DNA of 37,950 nucleotides from Planctomycetota bacterium (GCA_963205385.1 CAUJKE010000094.1:1-37950); one strand, 5' to 3'; positions 16,173 through 24,860 are shown, counted from the stretch's first letter. Notes: generated by a model not told the origin, from the letters alone. Program-made: numbers and translations.

Positions 16173-18623
16173 TTATTTTTCGCCTTGGGTGGCTTCTTTT
16201 TGCTGACGCAGCATTTCCAACCGGCTGAGACGCTTGGGCTGCTCTGGCTGTGCTGGCGCCGCGGCAACTTTCTCAGGAGCCGGTTGCGCTGGCTGATTGA
16301 CCTTCGGAGGCAGTGGCGCGTCGATTCGCAACTCGCCCCCTCCCTGCGTTTGCACCACGTTCATGCCGTTGATGGTGAACGTAGAACGGCAGACGAGCGA
16401 CGTGTACTTGCCTGGCTTGCTAGTCGCCGCGTCGCTCTTCACCTTGAAGACGTAACTCTCAGCGCCGCTGGCAGCGGTGAGCGGCTCGGTGGATGTTCCC
16501 GCCGGGAGGCCGACAAGTTCGATCTTGGCGTTGTCGGGGAAATCAGCCTTCTTTTCGACTTTGATGACAACCTCCGTCTCCTGCCCTTGCTCCACCGCCG
16601 CCTTCTGGAAGGCGATGTTGTAGAAGGAGTCGGCGACGTTGAGGTCGACGAACTGCGTCGAGCATTCGACGGTTCCGCCATCATGCGCGGCGCGGCCGAC
16701 GACGACGATCTTGTGCGTGCCAATCGCGGCGGCGTTGTTGGCGGTCAGCGGGATCACGACTTCGCTCTGGCCTTCGGGAATCGAAATAGAACCCGAGGAG
16801 CCGACGCCGCTGGGATTGTAGAGCATCGTGACGGAGATCGGCGCTTTGAATTCACCTTGACGCTTCGCAATCACCTTGAGTTCGATCGAGCCTTCCCGCA
16901 CTAGCGGCGCGGCGGGGGGGACAAGTTCCAATTCAAACGGGATCTGCTCCACAATGGCCACCGCCATCCGCTCGGCGTCGTGGCCGTAGACATCCCGATT
17001 GTTTTGCCCGCGAATCAGCATCGTGCGCTGCGCGAAGCGGCTGGGAATTTTCAAGTTGGCGTCGACCGGGGGCGCAGCCAGTTCGGCCAGCGCGCCGGCA
17101 GGCGTGGCCTGCGGCGGGGCAGAGAAAATCACCGGAACGGAGCTCGTGCTTGCGGTCAGCGGCAACGGTTCCACCGCGAGACCTGCCGGGCCATTGCGCA
17201 GTTCCAGTCCGAGATCGCCGCCGAAGCCTTGCCGATTGGCGTTGACCATCAACGCCATGCGGTTGCCGCGCGGCACGTTGAGGATCGTCGGGACGTATTG
17301 CTGGCGCTCAGGCAAGGAAACGGTGACGACTTCTTCCAGCGGAGCGACCTCGACGCGATACACATAGGTTGGCCCGCCGGAGTTCAAATGATCTCTCATG
17401 GCGACCAGATACTCTCCATCTTCTGGCACCGCGAAACGCAAGTACGAATCCGGCGAACCGGCATTGTCATCGTTGGCCGCGATCTGTCCGCCATCGGCCC
17501 GATGAATGGAGAGCACGGAGTCGAGCGGCGAGCGCAGAATGTTGCGCGCGAAAACGCGAACTTCGTATTGCTCCCCTTTCTTCGCGGCGAACTTGAAGAA
17601 GTCGATATCGTCCTTCTGCTCGATGATGCCATTGAAGGCCGCTGGCAGGGAAGATACCGTCGTGACCGCTTTGGCGTCGTTGTTGGGCTCTTGTTCCAGC
17701 ACGTTGGGCAAGTCGACCACGCGCACCACGTTGGGGCTGGGGGCGAGACCTCGCTCGTCTTGCGCGACGAACGGGAACTCGCTCGCGCCGGTCGCCGGTA
17801 AGTTTATGGTCGCGGCAAACTCACCGCCGATGTCGCCGAGACACTTCACGGCGAGCGTTTCACCGGGCCGACCGCCACCGGGATAGACCGCGCGGGGACG
17901 CGGGAAGTTCCCCACGTGCAGGCGATACTTGCTGTTGCCGTCGCCACCGTAGGCGCTCTCGCGGACTTGAATGATGTACTTGCCATCTTCGGGGGCGATG
18001 ATCGCGGCCACGCAGTCTTGCATGACCAGTGCGGCGTCGTCGCTACGGGCCAGCTCAAAACGTTTCTCGTTGAGGATGGCGACGTACGGATCGAACATCG
18101 TGTAACCCAGTCGCAAGCCTTCAATCTCCGCGGTGATCCGCTCCCCTTGTTTGGCCTCGACCACGAAATACTCGACATCTTCCGATTGCACGATGCCGGT
18201 CACGGTGACGTTGGTGGGAATCGATTGCGGCTGATCGAACAGGTTGTTCGGCTCGACTTCCGGCACCTCCGGCAGCGCGCCTACAGAGAACAGACGCAAA
18301 TTGCTAATCCCCGAGGCGGCGCGCAACCGCAGAGCATGCATGCCCAGGCGGCAATCCGGCGCAATCGCCAGCTTCGCCTTGACGGCGCTGTCGCCAGTGA
18401 CTTCCCACGACTGCACGGTGAAGCCGGGAGAGTAGAAAAGCGCCTCCTGAGCGTCCTTCAGACGAGCCCCTTTGAACTCCACCTCGACTTCGGTTCCACG
18501 CTGGAAACCGTAAGGCGAAATATCGTTCAACTGCGGATCGACGGCGCGCAGCGTAGGCGTGAAAATCAGGGCAAGCAGACAAACGCAAGCACAATGTTGC
18601 GCGCGCTGGAGGGCGAGACGCAT
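16173..18623 (-). CDS. Exported PPC-domain protein
   Basis: An 816-aa exported beta-rich protein. Residues 1 to about 27 are a signal peptide. Two bacterial pre-peptidase C-terminal (PPC) domains are marked by the EPNN pattern at 124-127 and 312-315, each followed by a D-x-(E/D)-x-F pattern (SEDVEYFVVEAKQGE; KDDIDFFKFAAKKGE). An N-terminal IPT/TIG-like segment (ISPYGFQRGTEVEVEFKG) precedes them, and further beta-sandwich sequence follows to a Pro/Gln/Lys-rich tail. No protease domain is present, so PPC domains probably serve adhesion or complex formation. GAGG six bases upstream supports the start at 18623. It is the second gene of the operon, between DUF1501 and DUF1549/1553. Confidence 0.88.
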   Translation of the reverse strand: MRLALQRAQHCACVCLLALIFTPTLRAVDPQLNDISPYGFQRGTEVEVEFKGARLKDAQEALFYSPGFTVQSWEVTGDSAVKAKLAIAPDCRLGMHALRLRAASGISNLRLFSVGALPEVPEVEPNNLFDQPQSIPTNVTVTGIVQSEDVEYFVVEAKQGERITAEIEGLRLGYTMFDPYVAILNEKRFELARSDDAALVMQDCVAAIIAPEDGKYIIQVRESAYGGDGNSKYRLHVGNFPRPRAVYPGGGRPGETLAVKCLGDIGGEFAATINLPATGASEFPFVAQDERGLAPSPNVVRVVDLPNVLEQEPNNDAKAVTTVSSLPAAFNGIIEQKDDIDFFKFAAKKGEQYEVRVFARNILRSPLDSVLSIHRADGGQIAANDDNAGSPDSYLRFAVPEDGEYLVAMRDHLNSGGPTYVYRVEVAPLEEVVTVSLPERQQYVPTILNVPRGNRMALMVNANRQGFGGDLGLELRNGPAGLAVEPLPLTASTSSVPVIFSAPPQATPAGALAELAAPPVDANLKIPSRFAQRTMLIRGQNNRDVYGHDAERMAVAIVEQIPFELELVPPAAPLVREGSIELKVIAKRQGEFKAPISVTMLYNPSGVGSSGSISIPEGQSEVVIPLTANNAAAIGTHKIVVVGRAAHDGGTVECSTQFVDLNVADSFYNIAFQKAAVEQGQETEVVIKVEKKADFPDNAKIELVGLPAGTSTEPLTAASGAESYVFKVKSDAATSKPGKYTSLVCRSTFTINGMNVVQTQGGGELRIDAPLPPKVNQPAQPAPEKVAAAPAQPEQPKRLSRLEMLRQQKEATQGEK

Positions 18624-18776
18624 GCGTCACCTCAAAATTGGCGGCGAGTGGCTCAAAGGCGGGAATGAGCCAGTGGTGGGTATCGCGATCAGGAGCGCGG
18701 GAGCACGCTGGATCTTACGGGTATCAACACGAGCGCGCCGGAACCCGGCGCGCTGTTTGGACTTCGTTCATTATAC

Positions 18777-20081
18777 TTACGACAGGAGGCCTTTGACCAC
18801 CTTGCCGCCATCGACGATTTCGATGGGGCGATCGCCAGGGGCCATCAGCTCCTTGTCGGCCACGATGCCGAGTTGGTTATAAACCGTGGTGGCCAGGTCT
18901 TCGGGACCAACGGCATCGAGCTCCGGCTCGCTGGCAGTCGAGTTCGAGGCGCCATAAATCAGGCCCCCCTTCACTCCGCCACCGGCCAGCATCACACTGA
19001 ACACCTTGGGCCAGTGATCGCGGCCAGCGGTCTGATTGATCTTGGGTGTGCGACCGAATTCGCTGCTCACCATGACGAGCGTGGACGAGAGCAATCCGGT
19101 GCGGTCCAGGTCGTTGACCAACGCCGCGAGCGCCTGATCAAGCGCGGGAACCTGCCGCTTCATGCCGGCCGTGATCTGGTTGTGCATATCCCAGCCGCCG
19201 TAGGTCAGCGTGACAAACCGTACGCCAGCGGCGACCAGGCGGCGGGCCATCAACATCCGCTGCCCGGCATCGTTCATGCCGTATTCGTTGCGAATGCTTT
19301 CCGGCTCGACGTCAATCTTGAACGCCTCGCGGGCGTCCGGCGAACTGATCAAGCTGTACGCCCGATCGTAAAACGTGTTCATCGCCTGGATCGAGTCCGA
19401 CTTATCCTTCTTGGTGAAGTAATCGTTCACCGCTTCGAGCGCTGAGCGCCGACGCGAGAAACGGGCGTCATCCACTCCGCCGGGCAGCGCCAAATCGCGA
19501 ACTTGAAAGCCCTTCGACGCGGGATCCGCCCCCAGGCTAAACGGCGCGAAGGAGGAACTGAGGTAGCCGTTGCTGGCGAACTCGTTGGGCACGTTGGGAA
19601 TGCAGACGTACGGCGGCAGGTTATTGCGCGGGCCATATTCGTGACTCACCACGCTCCCCATGCTGGGAAATATCAGCGCCGGGCTGGGGCGATAGCCGGT
19701 GAACATGTTGTGCGTGCCCCGCTCGTGGGCGGCCTCGCCATGCGTCATCGAGCGAATGACCGCGAACTTATCGGCACACTTCGCCAGATTGGGGAGCGTC
19801 TCGGAGAAGACCTCACCGGTGTTCGTCTTAATCGTCCCCAATTCACCCCGATACTCGATCGGCGCGTACGGCTTGGGATCAAACGATTCCTGGTGAGCGA
19901 TTCCGCCGGGAAGGAAAATGTGGATGACGCTCTTCGCCTTGGCTTCGATGAAGTCGTAGCTCTTTTGGTCGGCCCGTGCCGATTGCAACGAAAAATAATC
20001 CGCCAGCGTTAGCCCCAATCCGCCGAGGGCGCCAACGGTTAAGAACGAACGACGACTGAGAGCATTACCTCGGCAAAACAT
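18777..20081 (-). CDS. DUF1501 Tat-exported protein (sulfatase-like fold)
   Basis: A 434-aa protein of the DUF1501 family, related in fold to sulfatases/alkaline phosphatases. The N-terminus SRRSFLTVGALGGLGL is a twin-arginine signal (Arg10-Arg11), so it is exported folded. Family landmarks include IHIFLPGGIAHQESFDPK, MTHGEAAHERGTHNMFTGY-like text around the first third, and SSEFGRTPKIN with GRDHWP near the end. ATG 20081 has AGGAG eight bases upstream; the open frame continues 47 codons further upstream without signal character. It is the first gene of the four-gene operon, behind the promoter at 20281-20309 and a leader of about 190 bases. Substrate unknown; polysaccharide or sulfated-polymer metabolism is often proposed for such loci, which is inference. 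Confidence 0.92.
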   Translation of the reverse strand: MFCRGNALSRRSFLTVGALGGLGLTLADYFSLQSARADQKSYDFIEAKAKSVIHIFLPGGIAHQESFDPKPYAPIEYRGELGTIKTNTGEVFSETLPNLAKCADKFAVIRSMTHGEAAHERGTHNMFTGYRPSPALIFPSMGSVVSHEYGPRNNLPPYVCIPNVPNEFASNGYLSSSFAPFSLGADPASKGFQVRDLALPGGVDDARFSRRRSALEAVNDYFTKKDKSDSIQAMNTFYDRAYSLISSPDAREAFKIDVEPESIRNEYGMNDAGQRMLMARRLVAAGVRFVTLTYGGWDMHNQITAGMKRQVPALDQALAALVNDLDRTGLLSSTLVMVSSEFGRTPKINQTAGRDHWPKVFSVMLAGGGVKGGLIYGASNSTASEPELDAVGPEDLATTVYNQLGIVADKELMAPGDRPIEIVDGGKVVKGLLS

Positions 20082-20128
20082 GGGGAACTCTCCTGGGAGT
20101 CTGGGGTGGGCTAAAGACCAATGGGGGA

Positions 20129-20146
20129 GACGAAGCAAACTTCGTC
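20129..20146 (-). promoter_or_regulatory. Hairpin in the leader of the DUF1501 operon
   Basis: Perfect 7-bp inverted repeat GACGAAG / CTTCGTC with a four-base loop, 47 bases upstream of the DUF1501 start codon and within the predicted leader. A nine-base C run (minus strand; G run 20200-20208 on plus) lies 54 bases further upstream. Together these could affect translation or mRNA stability. Confidence 0.45.
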
Positions 20147-20280
20147 CGATGGCAGTATTTAAATAAACGCAGCACGCCAGGTGCTTGTGGCAGGTGTCTG
20201 GGGGGGGGAAGGGGGTTCCCACGTCTTGTGGGGAGAGATGCGGCAGGCATTTTCCTCAACCTGTCCGCAATTGCTGCGTT

Positions 20281-20309
20281 AGCATAACCATTGCGGGAGA
20301 AGATGTCAA
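20281..20309 (-). promoter_or_regulatory. Sigma70-type promoter of the DUF1501 operon
   Basis: On the minus strand, a perfect TTGACA (20309-20304), a 17-bp spacer and TATGCT (20286-20281, four of six matches). The predicted start near 20274 leaves a leader of roughly 190 bases before the DUF1501 ATG. The csrA terminator lies just upstream, so this promoter is insulated. Confidence 0.65.
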
Positions 20310-20384
20310 AGTTTACGCATCAAATTATTGCGATACGTACTTTTTTGTAACCTAAGCTCCAGGCACCCAGTTCACCCGGCCCAA

Positions 20385-20440
20385 GAAAAGAAAAACGCCC
20401 GCAAACGCCAACCCTGTTGCGGCAGGGGGCGCTGCGGGCG
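20385..20440 (-). terminator. Intrinsic terminator of csrA
   Basis: Read on the minus strand: CGCCCGCA (20440-20433) pairs with TGCGGGCG (20403-20396), with nested GCGCC/GGCGT and CCCTG/CAGGG stems, followed by TTTTTCTTTTC (20395-20385). Strong stem and long U-tract 33 bases after the csrA stop. Confidence 0.92.
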
Positions 20441-20472
20441 CAGGGAGCAAATTGAGCTCGTGCGCGCCGTGA

Positions 20473-20652
20473 TTAAGGCGCTTCAGCGGGTTTTGGCTGC
20501 TTGTGTGGCTCCAATTCCTCGCGCAGGACGAGGACGTCAGGCGGGGCTTCGATGCCCAGCCGCACCTTGTCGCCCGACACGCGGACGACGGTGACGACGA
20601 TGGAATCTCCGAGCCGGATGCGCTCGCTCTCCTTGCGTGACAGCACCAGCAT
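20473..20652 (-). CDS. csrA: Carbon storage regulator CsrA
   Basis: A 59-aa RNA-binding dimer that controls translation by binding GGA motifs in mRNA leaders. The sequence starts MLVLSRKESERIRLGD, continues VRVSGDKVRLGIEAP and ends the core with VLVLREEL; the conserved Leu-Ser-Arg start and the Arg in LREEL are the two RNA-contact regions. A Pro/Lys-rich tail (EPHKQPKPAEAP) follows. ATG 20652 is eight bases after GGAGG; the frame could extend five codons to 20667, but CsrA proteins begin at this MLVL. It has its own promoter (20697-20725) and terminator, so it is monocistronic. In many bacteria csrA sits with flagellar genes; here it does not. Confidence 0.95.
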   Translation of the reverse strand: MLVLSRKESERIRLGDSIVVTVVRVSGDKVRLGIEAPPDVLVLREELEPHKQPKPAEAP

Positions 20653-20696
20653 ACTGCAAACCTCCATGTAGGTGTTCTCGTGATCAGTTGTGCAAT

Positions 20697-20725
20697 TTTG
20701 TACAGACCGCCAGCCGCCCTGTCAA
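20697..20725 (-). promoter_or_regulatory. Sigma70-type promoter of csrA
   Basis: On the minus strand, a perfect TTGACA (20725-20720), 17-bp spacer and TACAAA (20702-20697, four of six). Start near 20690 gives a leader of about 38 bases. Confidence 0.65.
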
Positions 20726-20840
20726 TCGCACTCGCGCTCAGATCGGCTTCCATGCCGTTAAGCTGATGCTGCGTAATACCTTAGCGAATAATGTCGCCTT
20801 GGGTGGCAGGGTCGTTTTCGACGGACCGGACAAAAACTTG

Positions 20841-21137
20841 TCACGCCAATGCCATCGCAAGTTCTGGGGCCGTGGTGAGTTGCGTCTTCTGCTGCTTCTG
20901 ACCGTCGGAGCCATAGAACAAAATCGTGTTGCGCTCGACTTCCCAAATTGCCGTCAGCTTGACGCTGCGCGGCCCATGCAAACAGAAAAAAATGCCACAA
21001 GGGTGGCCGTTGCGCACCAAAATCCGTTCCGTAAAATGAAAGGCTCCAGGCTCCAGTTCGTTATGATGGCAAATGGTTTCGTGAACGTATTGTCGTAAAT
21101 CAGTTAGGTTGTCAACGGGCATACAAGAGACCGTCAT
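20841..21137 (-). CDS. Conserved planctomycete hypothetical protein (98 aa)
   Basis: A 98-aa soluble protein without signal peptide. The text MPVDNLTDLRQYVHETIC at residues 6-23 and a later GPRSVKLTAIWEVERNTILFY resemble small uncharacterised proteins I recall from other planctomycetes. The centre has a His/Cys-containing stretch (GHPCGIFFCLHGPRS). Two starts are possible: ATG 21137, with GAGGAG 12 bases upstream, and ATG 21122, which matches the homologues better but has no SD. The gene precedes csrA by about 190 bases on the same strand, but csrA has its own promoter. Function unknown. Confidence 0.7.
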   Translation of the reverse strand: MTVSCMPVDNLTDLRQYVHETICHHNELEPGAFHFTERILVRNGHPCGIFFCLHGPRSVKLTAIWEVERNTILFYGSDGQKQQKTQLTTAPELAMALA

Positions 21138-21396
21138 TGGCGGAGATATCTCCTCAACGGGGCAAAAACTGGGGTGAAAGTCCGATAGAAGCTGGGAGCG
21201 GTGGGGAAACTCTCAGCGAAAGTAACTATCGGCAAAATGGGACAGATAGCTTTGCTGCGATACTTGCATAATGTGGCGAGAATATTCTGCCACAGGACGC
21301 GCAGCAGTGCTACAACCAAACCATTCTCGCCCGCGACGCAGGTTTTTCCAAGTCGCTGCTGGCGGAAACGACTCAAGAAGTCGGCGGTGCGGCCAG
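21138..21396. promoter_or_regulatory. Intergenic region with two palindromes
   Basis: This gap lies between the PmoA-like gene and the 98-aa gene, both on the minus strand. A perfect 12-base palindrome GGAGATATCTCC (21142-21153) begins 5 bases upstream of ATG 21137 and overlaps its SD. A larger inverted repeat, TGTGGC-g-AGAAT with ATTCTGCCACA (21272-21294), lies 135 bases upstream and is perfect apart from one bulged base. The latter could be an operator or the end of the PmoA-like transcript, though no T-run follows it. Confidence 0.4.
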
Positions 21397-22329
21397 CTAC
21401 TTCGCATATTCCGCGAAAGCTTCCGCGATCTTCGCCTGCTCCGCATCGCCGCGATGCAAGATCAAGCGATAACGCAGTTGCATGGTCTCCCCTTTGGCGA
21501 GCGTGAATTCGCCATACTTCTCAGCCTGGTCTTTACCAAAATCCTTGCCGCCGAACGGATTGGCCGCGAACAGCCCATAGGTTCGAACATGCCAGGTGGT
21601 GGGGAAACGAAAACTGCTGGGATGATTCAAGATCGCGATTCCGATCGTTTCGCCGTCGATGGGGCCGTGGTAGTCGACCCACGCCGCCGGCTTGCCCCAC
21701 GCGGCGGCGTCGGTTTGCCCACGGTCATTGACGATCTGCCCCCCCTGCTTAGCGTCGACTTTCATCGTTCCGTACACGCGAACACCGAAGGCGCCTTCTT
21801 TGGTTTCGCCGAAAGTCACTGGTCCTTCCGTCGCTTTGACGACGACGTCGAAATCAATCCAGCGCCGGTCCTCCGTCCCGCCGATGCGAATGGTCCGCTC
21901 GTCCTCGCAAACCTTCTTGCCATCGGGGGCGACCCAATCGTTTTGCGTCACGATCGTGGCGACGTCGCCGCCTTCGGCTTTCACCAGTTTGGTTTGTTCA
22001 ATCGTGCCGTTCTTGCCGGATTCAGACCAGAAGTCGATGCCGTTGACGTTGCCATGCGTGAACCAGAGCGAGCGCTGATGGATGTGGTCGTTCTTCTCGA
22101 AGTCGAGTTTCTCGCGCAACGGCCAGCCGCGGGTGACCTCTTTACCGTCGGGGCCGATGACCGGCCACAGTATCGGCTTCGCTCCCGATTTGGTGAGATA
22201 CCGCGTGACCAACTTGCCGTCTTGCTTGACGGTCAGCCCATCGGCTTGTTTTTCGACGGTGAACTCGCCGGCCATGAGCACAGGGGCGACGACGAGACAA
22301 AGAACCGGCAGCAGACAGCGGCAGAACAT
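21397..22329 (-). CDS. PmoA-family (DUF6807) secreted protein
   Basis: A 310-aa exported protein of the family annotated PmoA/DUF6807. The name comes from a weak similarity to methane monooxygenase subunits and does not imply methane oxidation. A signal peptide covers about residues 1-20. The hallmark segment is HIHQRSLWFTHG (82-93) followed by NVNGIDFW; related proteins have HHRG-type His pairs there. Later landmarks are GVRVYGTM and HPSSFRFPTTWHVR. GAGGAG nine bases upstream of ATG 22329 supports the start. In planctomycetes this family often accompanies sugar-related oxidoreductases; here it has no such neighbour. Predicted periplasmic, reaction unknown. Confidence 0.85.
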   Translation of the reverse strand: MFCRCLLPVLCLVVAPVLMAGEFTVEKQADGLTVKQDGKLVTRYLTKSGAKPILWPVIGPDGKEVTRGWPLREKLDFEKNDHIHQRSLWFTHGNVNGIDFWSESGKNGTIEQTKLVKAEGGDVATIVTQNDWVAPDGKKVCEDERTIRIGGTEDRRWIDFDVVVKATEGPVTFGETKEGAFGVRVYGTMKVDAKQGGQIVNDRGQTDAAAWGKPAAWVDYHGPIDGETIGIAILNHPSSFRFPTTWHVRTYGLFAANPFGGKDFGKDQAEKYGEFTLAKGETMQLRYRLILHRGDAEQAKIAEAFAEYAK

Positions 22330-22441
22330 GAGAGTGGGCTCCTCTGGCAAGGCGAAAGACGGGGACTCGCCCGCGGTGAGGGTGCGAGCGGCGGGGTCTT
22401 TAGCTTAGCTTGGCCAGAGGCGCGATGCTACCTGCAAGGCG

Positions 22442-23242
22442 CTACTTCCTGGCGACCTTTTCGACCTCGCTGTACTTCTCGAAGGAGACCATTTCAAACT
22501 TGCCGATCTGTTGCGAGACGGTTTCGATCCGCTTGTGATCGTTCGTCGAAAGTGTCCAGTTCACCAGGTGGCGGCTCTTCATCTCCAGCTTGCGACTGCT
22601 CCCCAGGCGGCCGGGAACGACAATCTTCAGATCGACCTCAAACGGCACGAGTCCGTGCTCGGCCAATGCCCGATTGACCTCCAATCGAGCAAATGGCGGC
22701 AAGTTGCCGGGACGGCAGGCGTTCAGTCGCGCAGACCAATCGGCCAGTTCTTGATAACGCTGCGCGGCGCTGTCTTGTTCCGCGACTTTGCCTTGCACGC
22801 GATACGTCATCCGTTCGCTGCTCATGGTCAGAACGTTTTCAACCTCGTCGAACTTAGGCGTGAATTTGGGGTTCGCGGCGAAGTAGAATACGGGGTTGTC
22901 GGACGTGGTCTCGAGCTTGAGCGACGTCGTCAACCGCACGAGTTGCTCATGCGTGAGCACCGTCTTCATCGCCCGCTGGCTGTCAAGCAAGATCACGCGC
23001 CCAGCGTTCATGTCAAAGATCGTCACTTCCTTCATCTCCCCGCTGAGGATGAAGTCGTAGACGAGCCCATCGGTGAAGAGCGTCAGCGTTTTGCAGAACG
23101 GTTCTTTCTCCTCCGCGCGAAAAACGTCTGTTTCCATGCGGAAGTTTTGACCCAGCGCACGGGAGGCACAGAACGTGGACAGCGTGCCAGCTAAGGCCAG
23201 TGTCCAGCAGAGGAGCGTGGCGGCGCGAAGCGAAATCGACAT
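22442..23242 (-). CDS. Secreted hypothetical protein (266 aa)
   Basis: Not recognised. The product has an N-terminal signal peptide (about 1-32, ending RALGQ) and a 234-residue mature part without obvious repeats, Cys pairs or catalytic motif. It reads as a mixed alpha/beta domain (FRMETDVFRAEEKEPFCKTL; later RYQELADWSARLN). AAGGA seven bases upstream supports ATG 23242. A possible promoter (TTTTCG, 17 bp, TAAAAT on the minus strand near 23325-23365) lies upstream. It precedes the PmoA-like gene by 112 bases on the same strand and may share its transcript. Similar secreted proteins of unknown role are frequent in planctomycetes. Confidence 0.75.
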   Translation of the reverse strand: MSISLRAATLLCWTLALAGTLSTFCASRALGQNFRMETDVFRAEEKEPFCKTLTLFTDGLVYDFILSGEMKEVTIFDMNAGRVILLDSQRAMKTVLTHEQLVRLTTSLKLETTSDNPVFYFAANPKFTPKFDEVENVLTMSSERMTYRVQGKVAEQDSAAQRYQELADWSARLNACRPGNLPPFARLEVNRALAEHGLVPFEVDLKIVVPGRLGSSRKLEMKSRHLVNWTLSTNDHKRIETVSQQIGKFEMVSFEKYSEVEKVARK

Positions 23243-23402
23243 GGCGACATCCTTGCCTGTGAATCGGCGCGTAAGTACCCGAGGAGCGCCCAGACATTAG
23301 CGGCCTGCCGGGACGGCGTCCAGAGCGATTTTATGGCAGGCGTGAAAATGCGAAAATCGGTAATGTGTTCATCGCTCGCCGCTTATACTTGGCCGGTCCA
23401 CG

Positions 23403-23436
23403 AAAAAAACGGCCGAGAGGATAACTCCCGGCCGTT
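23403..23436 (-). terminator. Intrinsic terminator after the coiled-coil membrane protein gene
   Basis: On the minus strand a 12-bp stem (23436-23425 with 23419-23408, one G-U pair), five-base loop and TTTTTTT (23409-23403). It lies 57 bases after the stop codon at 23494 and ends that transcript. Confidence 0.9.
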
Positions 23437-23493
23437 CCTTGGACTTAACGATAGGATTGTGGCTCATTCCACCTGGGCTCAGTCACGCTGAAC

Positions 23494-24297
23494 TCAGTCT
23501 AGCTTGACCAGCGAGCCGTCTTCAGCATCAGGGGTGCTGAAGTAATCGGTCACGCGCTGGGTGATATCCGTCGAATCGACTTCTTCATCAAGCTTGATCT
23601 CGCCTTGCGACTGCGCTTCGGCGCCGACCATCTTCTCAGCGACGCTGATCCGCGAGCCGATGTCGTCGATCAGCTCCTTGGTGCGGGCGAGTTGGCTGTC
23701 GTCCACGTTGACGTGGCTGCACGTCTGGGCGACTTCCACCAGCTTCATCCGGGCTTCCAGGTTCTCCACATCGACTTCCAACTGGCGACGCGCGGCGAGC
23801 ATGGCTTCATACTTTTCGCGGGCGGCGCTCAGTCCCTTCAGGCGGGCTTCGCAGATTTGACGCAGTTTGTCAGCCGTCTCGTTGGCGGTTTGGAACCGCG
23901 CGAAGCGATGTTCCAGGTCGGTCTTGACCTGCTTCTCACTGTACGACTTGCCGGCGTACACAAACGAACTGCCGCCATGCTTCAGATCGTCGTTGAGCCG
24001 CTTGATGCTGCTCTCGGCTTTGGCCAATTCCCGCTCGTTCTTCTCGATCTGCGATTGCAGTCTGTCCACGGCGACCTCTTCGCGAGCGATCACGCGAGCG
24101 CTCTCCGCAATCGGCCCATCCAAATCCTTGATCATTTGACGCGCCCGATCGATCTGGAACGTGATCGGCACGCTGTCGTGCACTTTTTGGTGCACCTTGT
24201 GCCAGCCGGTCGCTACGTAGCTAAACGCATCCCGGCCGAAAAACAATCCGAGCAACAGGACGGCGCCTGCGCCCAATACCACCGCTTTTTTCAACAT
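23494..24297 (-). CDS. Membrane-anchored coiled-coil protein
   Basis: A 267-aa protein with a single N-terminal membrane segment (residues about 4-20, KAVVLGAGAVLLLGLFF) and a long helical body. Residues about 48-125 and 140-200 are heptad-like, rich in Glu, Lys, Arg and Ala (for example AREEVAVDRLQSQIEKNERE), and are expected to form coiled coils; the C-terminus is acidic. I recall similar planctomycete proteins of unknown function. It superficially resembles PspA or GumC-like helices, but I see no decisive motif. ATG 24297 was chosen because it begins MLKKAV before the membrane segment and has GGAGG about nine bases upstream. The gene stands alone between a 7-bp inverted repeat and a strong terminator. 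Confidence 0.82.
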   Translation of the reverse strand: MLKKAVVLGAGAVLLLGLFFGRDAFSYVATGWHKVHQKVHDSVPITFQIDRARQMIKDLDGPIAESARVIAREEVAVDRLQSQIEKNERELAKAESSIKRLNDDLKHGGSSFVYAGKSYSEKQVKTDLEHRFARFQTANETADKLRQICEARLKGLSAAREKYEAMLAARRQLEVDVENLEARMKLVEVAQTCSHVNVDDSQLARTKELIDDIGSRISVAEKMVGAEAQSQGEIKLDEEVDSTDITQRVTDYFSTPDAEDGSLVKLD

Positions 24298-24860
24298 CTC
24301 TCCAGCCCTCCAATTCTCGATGAGCCGCGGCTCACACTGGGCCAATCTGGGCGTCATCGCACTCAACTCAAACGATTGGAAATAGTCCGCTATTTCGCTC
24401 GCAACAGTCCTTCACCACCGGCTTCCGGCCACTGCCAGACTGGCTGGCACGTCATCCGTTGCGCTTTGTCACTGGGAGAAATTCGCCCTGTGTGGCCGTT
24501 TATTGGAGCGGGTCGGGAAAAATTCTTCTAATCCGAAATAACCTTCCGTGCTTCTCAGGCCGATAAAATGGCTAAGACAGGCAGTACTTGACGGCCTGAT
24601 TGCGTGGCCAGCAAGCGTTTTGCCTGTTTTGACGTTCATTTTGAAACCACCGTGTCTCGAAAATGATACGCGAGAGATCAATTCAAGCACGGACGCCCCG
24701 CAGGGCCGAATCGTGCGACAATCCGCAAATGGTTGTTTTTTCAGTAGTTGCAGCAAATACTTCTTGCGGAGGCAGCCATTGGTACGGGGCTTGCATCTAA
24801 TGCTATGACAGCAGCCAAATGCAGATTTGGCAGAGTCTTCCGCTGGTGAGGAATGTGACG
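24298..24860. promoter_or_regulatory. Divergent intergenic region with a perfect inverted repeat
   Basis: No gene is supported in these 563 bases; the open frames here lack SD and coding character. A perfect repeat GAAATAG-tccg-CTATTTC (24379-24396) lies 82 bases upstream of the coiled-coil protein start, a typical distance for an operator. The region must also hold the promoter of the small plus-strand gene at 24861. Confidence 0.4.
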
